NCBI GenBank assembly: GCA_025093985.1
Contig: JACAAK010000003.1
Location: 3,410,001 to 3,474,000, forward strand
Origin: Calvatia gigantea
Taxonomy: Eukaryota; Basidiomycota; Agaricomycetes; Agaricales; Lycoperdaceae
Length of the DNA: 64,000 nucleotides
Direction of reading: 5' to 3'
The number at the start of each line of letters is the position of its first letter. Position 1 is the stretch's first letter. Made by a program: the position numbers and the translations under genes. Below the pieces are notes generated by a model. The model was not told the origin of the DNA. It saw only the letters and a list, made by a program, of their open reading frames with translations, and made no database searches. Shown here one piece after another: positions 14,675 through 26,980 of this stretch.

Positions 14675-16438
14675 CTATAAACTATAATTATTCTGTACTG
14701 CGGGGTCTTCCTCGTCTTCGTTCTTAAGCATATCGTCTGCGATCATTCTCATGCTGACTCCCCCGTCCGATGGCGTGCCTGGGCTATCTGTACTTGCCTT
14801 TGGTTTTTTATTCCTATGTTTGTAGAGTTTTGTATATGAGGCTCCAGGATCATCGTACCTGCAGCAATGAGACTATCAGGCTCTCGTCAAATGATAGGGA
14901 CAGAGCGTAACATACACCCTGATCGCATGTAAAAGATAGCCACCAGAACCCGACATATTCATAAGGGGATGCGTTCGGCCAGGAAGGACCTGATAACGAC
15001 GGAGCCAAGATTCTGTCAGACTCGGAGACAACCAATCCGGGATATTGCGTAGTTTTGTTTGTAGGTCAGCCAAGATCTGTGGATGCGGACTGTACACAAC
15101 TAGATTGGCTGAGCCACCCAAATATTGTGTGTATGTCTCGATGATTGAGTACGGATCGTACTGCGTTGCGAGCATTAATCTGCCCATGAACACCGGGTCA
15201 GAATTGCTTTAATGGCCCAGAGGAAGTGCTTTACCCGTCGAATTGGCCCTCGAACAACTCCTGCCGTGTAGCGTGGAGATGGCCCGTCATGGCTTTCCGC
15301 TTATTTAGTCTAGATTTTTGGCGCTCGGACTTAGCCTCTTGCGTTGAAACCTCACTTGGTGGGAGTATCGGGGTATAGTTTTCGTCTGCCGTAGCCCAAT
15401 TGAGCGACGATAGGATGTTTGCGATTCCCGGGGAGAAATTCATGTTTGTCATGACAGGATATGGCGGAGGAGACTCAGAGTCGTGGATGGTTATTAGCCT
15501 TCCTTCACCTGCCTCCGCATGAGAACCGAACAGGCTGTGAGTAAGAGACTGCACACCTCCCATCCGCTCCAACATAGCAGAAACCACTATTCCAGAAGCG
15601 TCATCGACGACGATGTATCTACCGCCAGGCCGAACACCACCCAAATTCAAAAACTGTGAGAGGGTGTCCACGCGAATGTCTCGTAACCTTGATTGGTCCT
15701 TCGCAAACCAATACTCGCAGACGTTGTAGAGAGTAGGCGCGACTGTCGTAAAAGTTTTGAAATATCTTCAATAAAACCGTCAGCAGAACCAGGACAGGGT
15801 AATAAAATCCCTTACATACTTAGCTTCCTTGCGTCTCTTATACTTCTCCTTACTATATTCTGTCTTAAGAGAATAATTGGAATGCTGCTCGATCTGCTTT
15901 TTGATAATATCCTGGGCGTGACGTGAGTCGCGAATCTATTTCATACGACGGACCAACCGTACAGAGGCATGGACCCCAGTTTGTTTTAGCGCCTGGATCT
16001 CGTCTATGGTAAGAGGCTGCACAAATTCCCCGTCGTTTATATACTCGTTTGTTGCATCTGTATCCTCTGCGAGAGCGTATTAAAACCTAGAACAGGGGAA
16101 GTAGGTATGAGTCCTACCTACTTCTTGGAGAGTGCGAGGCGGTAGAGGTTTAAGCTTCTTTCCTTGAATCTCGTAGGTATTTCCATAACATTGCCCAATC
16201 AAATCATTCGCATGGAAGGATCCAAATTTGCTGATAGCGGCCATTCTAGAACCCAGTCAATTGCTTTCATCCTGTAAACCCAAACAACAGAGACGAACTC
16301 GCCGGCATCGACCTTCACACTTCGAATGTCGCCATTCTGTAATTGGACAAGGACGTGATCTCCAGCCTGTATGATGGTATCTCTGAGTCCTGCGTCGTGC
16401 TGGGTTTTGTTTTTGAGCTGTTTTGATTTTGGAGGCAT
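14675..16438 (-). CDS. TRM6: tRNA (adenine-58-N1)-methyltransferase non-catalytic subunit
   Basis: Trm6 (Gcd10) pairs with catalytic Trm61 to make m1A58 in tRNA, including initiator tRNA, in the nucleus. The N-terminus (IIQAGDHVLVQLQNGDIRSVKV) is the Gcd10 beta-barrel start. Next come GQCYGNTYEIQGKKLKPLPP, SKEKYKRRKEAK-like basic residues, and the Rossmann-like block GGVRPGGRYIVVDDASGIVVSAMLERMGG (15565-15670 region). The C-terminal part has PLMNMSGSGGYLLHAI, and the protein ends in an acidic tail with stop at 14675-14677. The catalytic AdoMet motifs of Trm61 are not expected here and not seen. Several short introns. It is head-to-head with the UNC-45-like gene. Confidence 0.9.
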
Positions 16439-16556
16439 GATGGAGACAGAAAAAAGCGTGATGGCAAATTTGGGTTAGGGATCGTGATCTGGCCGCCAAG
16501 CTTCGGACTATCATTATGGTATTCGATCTCTTTCTTGTCATTCACATTGAAGCACA
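16439..16556. promoter_or_regulatory. Very short bidirectional promoter TRM6 / UNC-45-like
   Basis: Only 118 bp separate the divergent start codons. It is AT- and pyrimidine-mixed without a clear TATA element. Both leaders must be short or overlap. Confidence 0.45.
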
Positions 16557-18639
16557 ATGGTCGAACAGACATTGACAGTAGACGAAAACGTTTTGGATAA
16601 ACTCATCAAGAAGACCCAGACGGCGGATCTCGAGTCACTCACTTCTGTTGAAATCTCGGAGGTTGCCAAAGCATTCACCTTCCCCAATCCTTCGGCAATC
16701 CGCTCTAAAGCTTACATCTTACTTTCCGCTATATGTCAAAAAACGCGCGAAGCGAAGAGACCATCGCCAGACAATAAGGTACCCCAGAAATTGGCCAAAC
16801 TCTTCGGACCTCCCATCGTCGATCTCTTAACAGAAACGAATGATGATTCGCTGCGAGGAGGCATCTGCACGTTACATGCGCTCTTCCAAGTTGATTGGGA
16901 AACAGCGACCACCATTGTCTCCGGAGATGGCGTTATGGAGAATATCATGGGAAGTGTTGACCTGTCTCGCTCACCGATTTTGTATAAGGACGTCGCCCAT
17001 CTGATAGGACAGGCAGCCGGTCACAAGCGGTGTAGAGAAATTATCCCAGCCCAAGCTATCAGGTGGTTGGAAGTCAAGTCACAGCAGTCATCAAACTCTG
17101 CATTACGGGCTGCAGCTGCTGTCGCACTCGTGAAGTACTCTAGAGGTGTGGCTGCCGATTCCTCGGAGGTCACAACATCTGAGAGACCCGACACTGGCGA
17201 CCAGGAGAATAGTCTCGCAGAGGCTATGAAGCAATTGGTTGTCAGTGGTGAACAGGGGGATCCACTCACAGACGCTGTGGAAGGGTTGGCCTATCTCAGT
17301 ACGGGATCCGAAGTCAAGGAGATGTTATCCACTGACTCAATCTTTCTCCGTAACCTCTTTTCTCTCGTGCCAAGGAAAAGACCTTCGGTCACTTCTCAGG
17401 GTCGTACCGTGGAGTCGGCCCTTGTATATGGCATCCTCATCATCATCTCCAATATCTGCGCTTATCGACCCCGCCTTTCTGAAGAACAAGCTCAGCTGGA
17501 AAAACTGAAAAAAATGGCAGCCAAACGGGGTCCTCTCAACATCGGAATCTTTGCCTTTAGAATCGGATGAACGGGTTAGGGCACGCGTCCGTCGTCTTGT
17601 AGATGCTGGGGCGCAAGGCCTATTTGGGTCTGTCCTTGCTACCAGTGACAGTTTGGCTGTCAGACTTCAGCTCGGGAAGGCGCTGTTTAACATTGTAGAA
17701 GACAGGGAGAATAGAGGCAAGGTATTACAGAGTGGAGGAGCGAAGACACTGTTGGATCTGATTAAACGTGCTTTGGCTACCTTAACGTCAAAGGACCAAA
17801 TCCTCGACCCTACGTATCTAGAAACCATCCAAGCCTTAGCAAAGCTCGCAATTACGGCGTCACCTGTTCAAGTCTTTGGCCCCAATATTGGCACTGTTTT
17901 CGACGCCATCCGACCATTCTCAATCCTGCTACAACATCCCTCATCAACCCTTCTACAGAAGTTCGAGGCGAACATGGCCTTGACTAACCTATCATCTTAC
18001 CAACCGGAGGTCGCAGACCGCATTGCTAGAACAGATGGTCTTCTAAGCAGAATCGACCTTCTGATGCTTGAGGACCACGTTCTCGTGCGACGGTCGGCCG
18101 TCGAGCTAATCTGCAACCTCGTCGCCGGTTCGGACGAGGTGTTTGAACATTATGGTGGCGCACCGAATTCCCCTAACGCCAGAGCCAAACTTCAGGTTTT
18201 GGTGGCTTTGGCGGATGTTGATGATTTACAGACCGTGCTGGCTGTATCAGGGGCTCTTGCAACATTGACGTGCTCCCCACACGCTTGCCAGGCTTTGGCG
18301 CAGCTTCAACGGGAACGCGGCAGGGTATTACCAGTGTTGACTCAGCTCATTGACCCTTCTGCGGCAGTCTTTCTCAACGAAGAAGACATCGATGACGACA
18401 GGACCACCCACGAAAACCCAGGGCTCGTTCATCGTGGCGTCGTCTGTGTCCGTAATCTTCTGAATAATATTGACGACGTTGATTCAAGAAGATCATTGGA
18501 GAAGGACGCACAGTCGGTAGGACTCGTGAAAGCGCTCGTAAGGCTCGTCAAAGGGGAGGGTCTAACCAAGGAACAAATGATTTTGGCACCAGCTGCGGAG
18601 GTCCTACGGATCATGGTCAAGTACGACCCCAAAGTGTAG
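16557..18639 (+). CDS. SHE4: UNC-45/Cro1/She4 family myosin chaperone (UCS domain)
   Basis: UCS proteins fold and stabilise myosin motor domains. The protein starts MVEQTLTVDENVLDKLIKKT and is built of armadillo-like helical repeats throughout. It shows the UNC-45 central-domain features (LRGGICTLHALFQVDWETA, NSALRAAAAVALVKYSRG) and the C-terminal UCS blocks (MALTNLSSY, DHVLVRRSAVELICNLV). There is no N-terminal TPR domain, as in fungal She4/Cro1. Length would be about 690 residues, virtually without introns. At 17549-17552 the frame shifts by one base (AATCTTTGCC). Removing one T restores KRGPLN..LPLESDERV. A 31-nt GT-AG intron (17530-17560) could also restore frame but is unusually short. 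It lies 253 bp upstream of, and parallel to, the class I myosin gene. Confidence 0.88.
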
Positions 18640-18891
18640 AATATAATATAATTATTTGTGGATGTGCTGGGTAAGGCGTGTGCGACGCAGGAGAGCCTGC
18701 GGTTGCACCGCCCAACAGCCTGTAATTAGCTGCGGAAGATTCCGATGTGGGCTATCACCAAATCACTCTAGGCCTATCCTCACATTCTGTCTTTACGTCT
18801 TCCTCCATACTTACCCATTCGCCCTGTTCCGTTGTTTTACGACTAGACTACTGGGAATTTAATACCTCTTTTCTCGGGCACTTGATAGACA

Positions 18892-21800
18892 ATGGTGAGT
18901 CTATCTGTCCGCGCAAGGGCTAACCAACCCATTATTGTGCGTCATAGGCAATATCGAAGAAGGCAGGAAAGAAGGTCGTTCCTACAAAGCAATCGGGTGG
19001 TAAGGCGAAAGTCGCGAAGGTGCAAACTCGTCGTCAGCATGTCGGGTGAACGGTGGGCTAATATGATTGTAGGCCGATTGGAAGGAAGGTTTCAAGAAGA
19101 AGCAGGTCGGAGTGTCGGATATGACACTGTTGACAACCATTAGCAACGAAAGTATCAATGAAAATCTGGACAAGCGATGGAAGAGCAGTGAAATATACAC
19201 ATATATTGGTGCAGTATTAATCTCGGTCAATCCATTTCGAGGTGAGTCCTCGCGTTTGTGTCGTCGGTGCGATTGCTTACAATGGTAAGCGCAGATCTCG
19301 GCATATATACCGATGAAGTCCTACAACGTTATCGAGGCAAGAATAGGCTGGAAGTTCCACCGCATGTGTTCGGCATCGCTGAAAGTGCTTATTACAATAT
19401 GAACGCCTACCACGAGAATCAATGCGTCATCATCTCTGGTGAATCTGGTGCTGGGAAAACAGAGGCCGCTAAACGCATCATGCAATACATTGCCGCTGTT
19501 TCCGGGGGTCAGGACAGTAGCATTCAAGAGATTAAGGACATGGTGTTGGCGACCAACCCGTTACTGGAGAGTTTCGGATGCGCTAAAACGCTACGCAATA
19601 ACAACTCTAGTCGACATGTACGTGAAACAGTGGGTGTGCTCGAAATCTAAATCGATTCCTTTAACAGGGAAAATATTTGGAGATCATGTTCAACACCAAC
19701 GGAGAGCCAGTCGGCGCACAGATTACGAACTACCTGCTGGAGAAAGGTCGTGTTGTTGGGCAAGTAGAGAATGAGCGCAATTTCCATATATTCTATCAAT
19801 TCACCAAGGGTGCTTCGGATGACCAGAGAGGTGTGTCACTGAATCTACTTGGTAATGGATGGGTGTTCAAGCTCTCGTTCAGAGGCACTCGGCCTTCAAG
19901 GCCCGGAGGCCTATGCGTACATAAGCATGAGCAACTGCCTGGAAGTCCAGGATATCGACGATGTCAAGGACTACGCTGATACCATCGTGAGTGGGATTAG
20001 TGTCGTATTACTTTAATTTAGTTGATCTTCTTCCAGAAAGCTATGAGTGTAATTGGTCTCAGTCCGGAGGAACAGAATGAAATCTTCAAAATGCTGGCTG
20101 TCGTTCTTTGGCTTGGAAACGTGCAATTTGAGGAAATGGACGATGGAAACGCAAAAATCTCGGACACAGGTGTGACAGACTTTGTCGCTTACTTGACGGA
20201 GGTGGACGGCGCGATGGTGCAGAAGGTCCTAACACAACGAGTAATGGAAACCCAGAGGGGAGGCCGTCGAGGGTCAGTCTATAACGTCCCTCTGAATCCA
20301 GCGCAGGCGTCCGCCGGTAGAGACGCCCTAGCAAAGGCGATCTATAACAATCTGTTCGAATGGATTGTGTCCAGAGTGAACGTTTCAATGAAGACACGAG
20401 GAGCGTCGGCCCATGTCATTGGCATCCTGGATATCTTCGGGTTTGAAATATTTGAGGTATGGTCGTTGTTTCGCTAATTCGTACTCATTTAATTATTATT
20501 TCGCGTAGGACAACTCGTTCGAACAGCTATGCATCAACTACGTTAACGAGAAACTGCAACAAATTTTCATAGAACTTACTCTCAAAACTGAACAGGAGGA
20601 ATATGTTCGGGAGCAGATTAAATGGACGCCTATTAAATTCTTCAACAACAAGATTGTTTGCGAGTTAATCGAGGAGAAGCGTCCACCTGGTATATTTGCA
20701 GCGCTGAACGATGCTTGCGCGACTGCCCATGCCGACCCCGCCGCTGCAGATAATAGTTTCGTTCAACGGACAGCGATGCTTGCAAGTAATCCGCACTTTG
20801 AAGCTCGCGGCGCTCAATTCTTGGTTCGGCACTATGCTGGGGATGTCATGTATAATGTGGCCGGTATGACAGACAAGAATAAGGATTCGTTGATCAAAGA
20901 TCTGTTGGACTTGATTGGTAGCAGTGGTAACGGATTCTTGCAAACGCTGTTCCCTGACCGCCCAGATCCCAACAGCAAGAAGCGGCCGCCTACTGCTGGT
21001 GACAGAATCAAGGTATTCAACAATTTTCAGTATCTGGGTAATCCGTTAAGATACTACGTGTAGCAATCCGCTGGAGCGCTCGTCGATAACCTCATGAAGG
21101 CACAACCTTCCTATATCAGGACAATCAAGCCCAACCAGAACCGCAGTGCAACGGAGTATGACACCAAAGCTATCCTCCATCAAATCAAATACCTCGGTCT
21201 CCAAGAAAATATTCGTGTTCGTAGAGCGGGTTTTGCTTACAGGAATACATTCGAGAAGATGGTCGAGAGATTCTACTTGTTATCATCAAAGACTTCATAC
21301 GCTGGCGAGTATATCTGGGCGGGTGATGCGAAGTCAGGATGTGAGCAGATCTTGAAGGATGTAGGTATTGCAAAGGAGGAATGGCAGATGGGTGTTACCA
21401 AGGCGTTCATCAAGAACCCAGAAACAGTACGCGAGCTGTTTCGTGCTACTATTTCTCTTGACTCATACTTTTTGGCAGCTTTTCGCTTTGGAAACAATGA
21501 GGGATCGCTACTGGCATAATATGGCTGCTCGTATCCAACGTGCATGGCGTAACTATATGCGCTATAGAAATGAATGCGCTCGCAGGATCCAGCGGTTCTG
21601 GAAGAACAACAAGGAGGGTATCGTGTACGCACAAATTCGAGACTATGGCCATCAAATTCTTGCAGGGAGAAAGGAACGCCGTCGTTTCAGTCTTCTTAGC
21701 TATAGGCGCTTCCATGGAGACTACCTTGGTGTCAGTACAAAGGATTCCCTAGGAGAGGAGCTCGCAACTATTTCCGGGATTACTGGTAGGTGGTAACAGG

Positions 21801-23491
21801 ACATAGCTCCCTATAGACCTAAGAGTTGATATGTGTTTTCTTAGGTGAAAAGGTCACATATAGCGGGAAGGTACATATTCTCGTGTCCAAGTTAGGCCGA
21901 TCAAGTAAACCGAGTCCCCGATTCCTCATTCTGGTGTGTCTATATGTATAGGAAAATATGTGATGCTTATCCCAAGTAGACATCAAAGGCCCTTTACATT
22001 CTCATCACGACATCAAGAGATGGTGTTCCGGTGACGACGTTAGAGCGCAAGATCCCACTGGTGACGATAAAGACCATCAGCATGTCGAACCTCAGGGATG
22101 ACTGGATGGTAAGGTTACGTGCTTTTGCAGAAAATGGGTATTTTCACGTTTTCTAGGTCCTCAATATCAACGTACCCTCGGAGGAAGGAGATCCCGTTAT
22201 CAGCTGCGACTTCAAGACCGAGCTGACGACTCATTTGCTGCAGTTGACCCAGCCTTCAGTCAATGTCCTGATAGGTCCGACGTACGTGCAGTCGTGCTTT
22301 GGAGTTCTGGATTTTGACATTTGAAAAGCGTTGAATACGCGAAAAAGAAGGATAAGAAGGCTGCGATTAAGTTCATCAAAGACGAGACAGTTCCGAGGAA
22401 CGACGTATATAAGAGCCACACCGTTCACGTGCCCTCGGGGGAGCCACCAAACAGCGTTTCGCGACCTCCTGCCAAGAGAAAGCCGGGCGTTGTCCGACCT
22501 ATTACACAAGGAAAACTCCTTCGTGCGGGCGGCTCTTCGGTGAGCTCGACAGTCGGCTTTTGCTAAATCGCCAATATCCATCTAACGAGATACCTAGAAA
22601 CCCACCGCTGCTGTGTCAAGACCAAAGCCTGCGGCACGGCCCCTCCCAGGGCAATCGACGCCGGCAGCTGCACAAAAACCCGTGGTCAACCCAGCGCCAA
22701 CCCCCTCACCTCCAACAAAGGCTTCTGTTTCGACAACAAATTCAACTGCGGCACGAGCACCGCCACCGCCACCGCGAGCCATCGCCCCTCCTCCACCAGA
22801 ACCAGAAAAACCAATGTACAGGGCCAAGTACGCGTTCGAAGGCCAGGAAGGCGAGATGTCGCTCAAGAAAGATGATCTTGTCGAGTTATTACAAAAGGAT
22901 GATAATGGCTGGTGGTTGGTCAAGAAGGACGGCGCTGAGGGTTGGGCCCCGAACAACTACCTCGAATTGGCGCCCCCCAAGGCAGCGCCCTCGGCCCCCC
23001 CGCCACCTCCAAGGGCACGCCCCGCGCCCTCTCCGACGCCCAAAGTTGTGCCAGCATCGGTCACCGCGGACGCTTCTGCTAAACCAGTCGCGGTGTTCCC
23101 TGGAATGGCGTCATCAAATGGGTCGGCGGCACCGTGGAAGAAACCATCAACTCCCGTATCAGATGCTTCGGGGAGAGGGACACCCACGGGTGGCAAGGCC
23201 GTACCTCCTGTTGCCTCCAAGCCTAAACCTCCCCCAGTTGCTGCAAAGCCTTCCGCACCCAAACCACCCGCCGCCGGAGCCAAGCCCGGAGCTGCCAAGC
23301 CACCCGTTCCGGCTGCTCCTAACCCTGCACCTGTCACCTCCAATAAGCCTGGATCCGTCGTGAGACCGTCTGCAGTTGGTGGACAATTGGATCTCGCTGC
23401 GGCGGTATGTTGGTCATGATATCACTGATCTTAATGACTAATCCCTAACTTTTAGTTGGCGAAACGAGCGCAACGTGCGGCGGATGATTGA
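18892..23491 (+). CDS. myo1: Class I myosin
   Basis: An actin motor of the cortex acting in endocytosis and polarised growth. The first coding exon is just ATG. After an intron at 18895-18947 the protein continues AISKKAGKK. The motor head has P-loop GESGAGKT (19435-19460), switch I NNNSSRHGKY across an intron, and DIFGFEIFE in switch II. The TEDS-site serine lies in [11 protein letters not shown] (about 20270), as expected for PAK regulation. Two IQ motifs follow ([27 protein letters not shown]; 21525-21610), then a TH1 domain, a Pro/Ala-rich TH2 region and an SH3 domain ([20 protein letters not shown] to WAPNNYLEL; 22814-22970). A second Pro-rich segment ends [11 protein letters not shown]. 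About 1,200-1,250 residues and a dozen or more introns. All head junctions I checked keep frame. Confidence 0.95.
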
Positions 23492-23745
23492 TGTCTTATG
23501 GCCTTTCCTTCGGTTTATGAATTGCTCTGAAAGCGATCTAGGTTTGAGTGCTGGAAGAAATACAGTATAGATTGAACGCTAAAGTATAAAGAGTGTATAA
23601 GTTCCAAAAGTGAAAATGCCGATTGATCAGAGAACATTGTGCACATGTGGGAGGGTATCAAGTCGTTGAATGGAGGCCATCAACAAAGCAGTCATCACAT
23701 AATTGTTTTATTCTTGGTCGTCCCTTGAAGCAAGCGCCCAGGTCC

Positions 23746-25974
23746 TCAGGGCGAACCCGTAATGAGGATTGGTGGTGGTTTAGGACTCGACATTGCTGTT
23801 GAAGGGTTCGATGACGACGAGAGATTTGGGTTTCCAAAGTCAAGTCCCACAACGCTTCCACGCATCGTTGGCTCAGGCGTGGGGCTATGGCTATTAAAAT
23901 GGCCATTGCGATAGTTGTTATCGTCGCCGTCAATGTCGTCAAGATCACCGCCACCCTGAGCCGAACCTCTCCAGAATTCAACCTCTTCTGCGGTCAGAAC
24001 CTTGGCATTTCCTTTCGTATGCATGTAGTCCTCTTTCGTCTCCTCCAAAGCCCTCTTTCCTGAATCCAAGAGATTGTCAATTAGGACTTTAATCCTTTTA
24101 TACGTTCCGTCAGCCTTTCCTCTTCCCACATCACCTGCCTCGTCAAAATCTGATTCCTCAGTGCCAGATTCAACGTCCTCCTCATCATCTCCCACTTCTT
24201 CGGGATCCAAGGAGGATTTGATGGCTCGATATGCCTGCGGTGGTAGTATGAGACGGGATTCACGGAGTTTGCGTTTGAGTTCCCGAATTTCTTTTGCCTG
24301 TCTGTCTTTTGTTTTTTCAAGAGAGGCATTGATGGCCAAAAGAGAGCGGTTGGTAATTTCCAGGTCCGCAATCTGTGTTCCACAAACAAGTTGAGAATGA
24401 TGTTAATGTGCAAAATCAGTGGAACGGACCTTCCGATTCGACTTGGCTTCATCCTTAACCTTTCTTTCTTTGTCTTCTTCTGCGGACCTTCCACCTGAAA
24501 TCCTCCTGTCGTCATTGTCGATGTCACCGTTGGCATCCCACGCAGAAGTATACGCAACAAGCGTGTCCAGCGTATTCTTCAAATTGTGCGGACTCTGCGG
24601 ACTCCCATCCCTTCTTTTCAAATTAACAGATACGGAGCTTTCAGGGCTAGTTCCTGGTTCGTGGATATACGAAATAGAGGAGCGAGAGACCGAGGCTGAA
24701 GAACGGGAGGATATTGAAAGCGACGAGATAGGTGGGGAGTGAGGGGGTAACGGCACATTCACCGGATCAACCATCGTTGTGTTGGTATACCCACTTCCGA
24801 CACTGTAACCGTTAGTATTTGCGTTCGGACTTGAAGGCGTGAAAATTGAAGTTTTAGCAAAAGGCCGAAAGTCGTCTTGTGCACCCGGCGTTGAGGTATA
24901 TTTCGGCGAAGAGGAAGAAAGAGCGGTACGAAGACCGCTGGCCGGGCTACTTCTAGCTGTGGCATAGCGGTGTGGATTGGCTGCTGGTGTTGCAGTCGTG
25001 ATAGGGTAATATATAGGACCCGAAGTTGGAGGTGTTGAGGGTAGTGGTGAAGCCAGGCTTTTAGCCGTGCTCATGGATGAGACATTAGATGATATAGATC
25101 CTGCTCGCACTCGGGCTGTAATTGGTCTGTTCGTGTTCGTCGTAGGTATCGTAACAACAGCAGGAGCGTTGGGAGCAGGAGGAGTATTAGAAACGTCGTT
25201 AACATTCTTAGCTATTGAAGTCACTTTCGAGCGGATTCTGACAGGCTGGGGTGCGGACATAGTGACATCTTCCTGGTCTGTGCCAAGGGAAGGTCTTCCA
25301 AGTTCTGATTGAGCAACACGCAGACCAGCTTGTGTCAGTGGACCCGGGGAAGGACAGGGAGAGGGAGGTTGGAGGTTGGAATACGATGCGGCATGGTGAA
25401 GAGCGGCTGCAGCACCTCCTTGTGGTTTGCGCGGGGCCGGTTGGGCATGTATATGATCGGACGAGGCTGTGAGTGAACGGTTGCGGAACTCTGGCGAGGG
25501 CAATTTGGTTGTCGAAGTGACGGACGATACACTCACACTGGGCTTCACCCGAACTACCGTGGGCTTCCGGGTACCAACACCAACGGCTTGAGGAAGGCGG
25601 GGAAAGCGCACCACCACGTATTCGAGGTGTGGTACTGAATTTGACCGGGGAAGATGGTCTCTTAGAATTTGGGGAACTAGTCGAATTGGGCAGTGTTTGA
25701 ACTGGACGTTCTGCGGACAGCGCTACTATTGACTTTGGCCTTGGGTCGGGTAGCAAGAGGGAGAACTTGCTGAAATGAATGATTTTGAGGGAGATGCAGG
25801 ACGTGATGTAGACCGAGCGCTGTTTCTTGAGGAGGGCCTGGATGTGGCCGGAGACGTGTCGTTGTAGCCCGGTGTTAACTTGGCAACAGTTACCTATGAT
25901 GACTTAGTTTCTCCCGGGGACCCAAAAAATAGACAAATGACAACAACCTTGCGTTTGAGGGTCGTGCCATCCAT
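23746..25974 (-). CDS. Unassigned Ser/Pro-rich protein with C-terminal coiled coil
   Basis: I do not recognise a named family. The likely start is MDGTTLKRK at 25974, with an intron about 25898-25947. The first two thirds are low-complexity Ser/Thr/Pro (SPxx motifs, many possible phosphorylation sites). After the intron at 24357-24416, a basic/acidic coiled coil reads IADLEITNRSLLAINASLE and REIRELKRKLRE-like heptads. An acidic stretch (GDDEEDVESGTEESDFDEAG), a helical segment with KVLTAEEVEFWRG, and a Ser/Pro tail follow. The C-terminal half looks conserved, the N-terminal half disordered. Frames near 25775-25800 and 25595-25615 do not connect without one-base changes or an unseen intron. 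It converges with the myosin gene (254 bp between stops). A scaffold or regulatory role is a guess only. Confidence 0.65.
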
Positions 25975-26101
25975 CGCATCCGCCGTCGTGAACCTGTGAG
26001 CGGCGGCCAGCGAGAATGGTGGTGGAGGAGATCAAGGTAATTCGGTCAATAGGTATGTCACCAGAAGTAAATATTATTGGCCCTGAGATTAGATACTGTA
26101 T

Positions 26102-26980
26102 CTACTCCCGCACCAGTCCTTTTTTAACCAACACATCTTGGACTACTTTTTCAATCAAACCATACATAGGGCTCGACGATCCACCACGCAACGCTGCAAG
26201 CACACTCTTCTCAACATATTTACCAACCATGTCGACCTCGATGTTCACTTTTGCACCGATGAGCTTCTTGCTCAGCGTGATCTTCTGCTGAGTGTGTTGG
26301 ATGAGCATAACACTGAACGTTCGGTCTGCATCGTTGACTTCAGTGATTGTTAGAGAGGCCCCATCGATGGTGACGTATCCTTTGGGAATTAAGTACGGAA
26401 GAAGGGATGGCCGGGAGGCTGTGGGTTCCGGAAGTTGGAACGTAAGCCGTAAGGAGTCGCCATCAGGAGCGCGATGGACAATTCTCGCAGTGGCATCTAC
26501 ATGGGCCTGCGTATTTTATTTCAGAAACAAGTGCTGGTTCAAGCTGCAGAATATACTTGCTAACCTGAACAAAATGACCACCAAAGCGAACATGAGCAGC
26601 CATCGCTCGCTCAAGATTTAGTTGGTCGCCAACGATTCGTTCGCCTGTGTCGAAATGAATATTCAGGCATTCGACGCGTTATATTACGGCAAACACACCC
26701 AAGTCAGTTCTTTCCAGGGTTTCGTTCGCAAGCCAAACTTTGAACCATCCGCTGTTCTTCTCTGCGTCAAATTCAGTGACCGTCAGGCATGCACCATTGA
26801 CCGCAATGGAATCTCCAATATGACAATCGCCAAGAATAGCGGCAGCTTCTGCAATCGCTAGTGTGCACCCATTCTCATCAACGACAATGGAGGAGACCTT
26901 GCCAAGGTGTTCTATCTTCAAGATATTTAATCTCTGGGCTATGTGAATAGGTAACGGGGGCGCACCAGGCCAGTGAACAT
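26102..26980 (-). CDS. RIB5: Riboflavin synthase
   Basis: It converts two 6,7-dimethyl-8-ribityllumazine molecules to riboflavin. The hallmark N-terminus MFTGLIEHLGKV is encoded across an intron placed after the fifth codon (ATG at 26978-26980). There are two lumazine-binding barrel repeats. Repeat 1 has GDSIAVNGACLTVTEF and a tail ANETLERTDLGERI..LNLERAM, repeat 2 has GGHFVQAHVDAT and IPKGYVTIDGASLTI. The protein then ends with KVVQDVLVKKGLVRE at stop 26102. About 240 residues, close to the fungal norm. Four exons, all phases consistent. No neighbouring riboflavin genes in the window. Confidence 0.95.

Noticed and set aside
22594..23386. Gly/Ala-rich frames on the minus strand and Arg/Pro-rich frame on the plus strand under the myosin tail.
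   Set aside because: These are shadows of the Pro/Ala-rich TH2/SH3 region of myosin-I in other frames, with GC-biased composition.
25208..25756. 182-codon minus frame starting LPDPRPKSIVALSAERP.
   Set aside because: Its first 60 codons are probably part of the Ser/Pro-rich protein, but after about 25610 it is an out-of-frame shadow of the main exon. It is not a separate gene.
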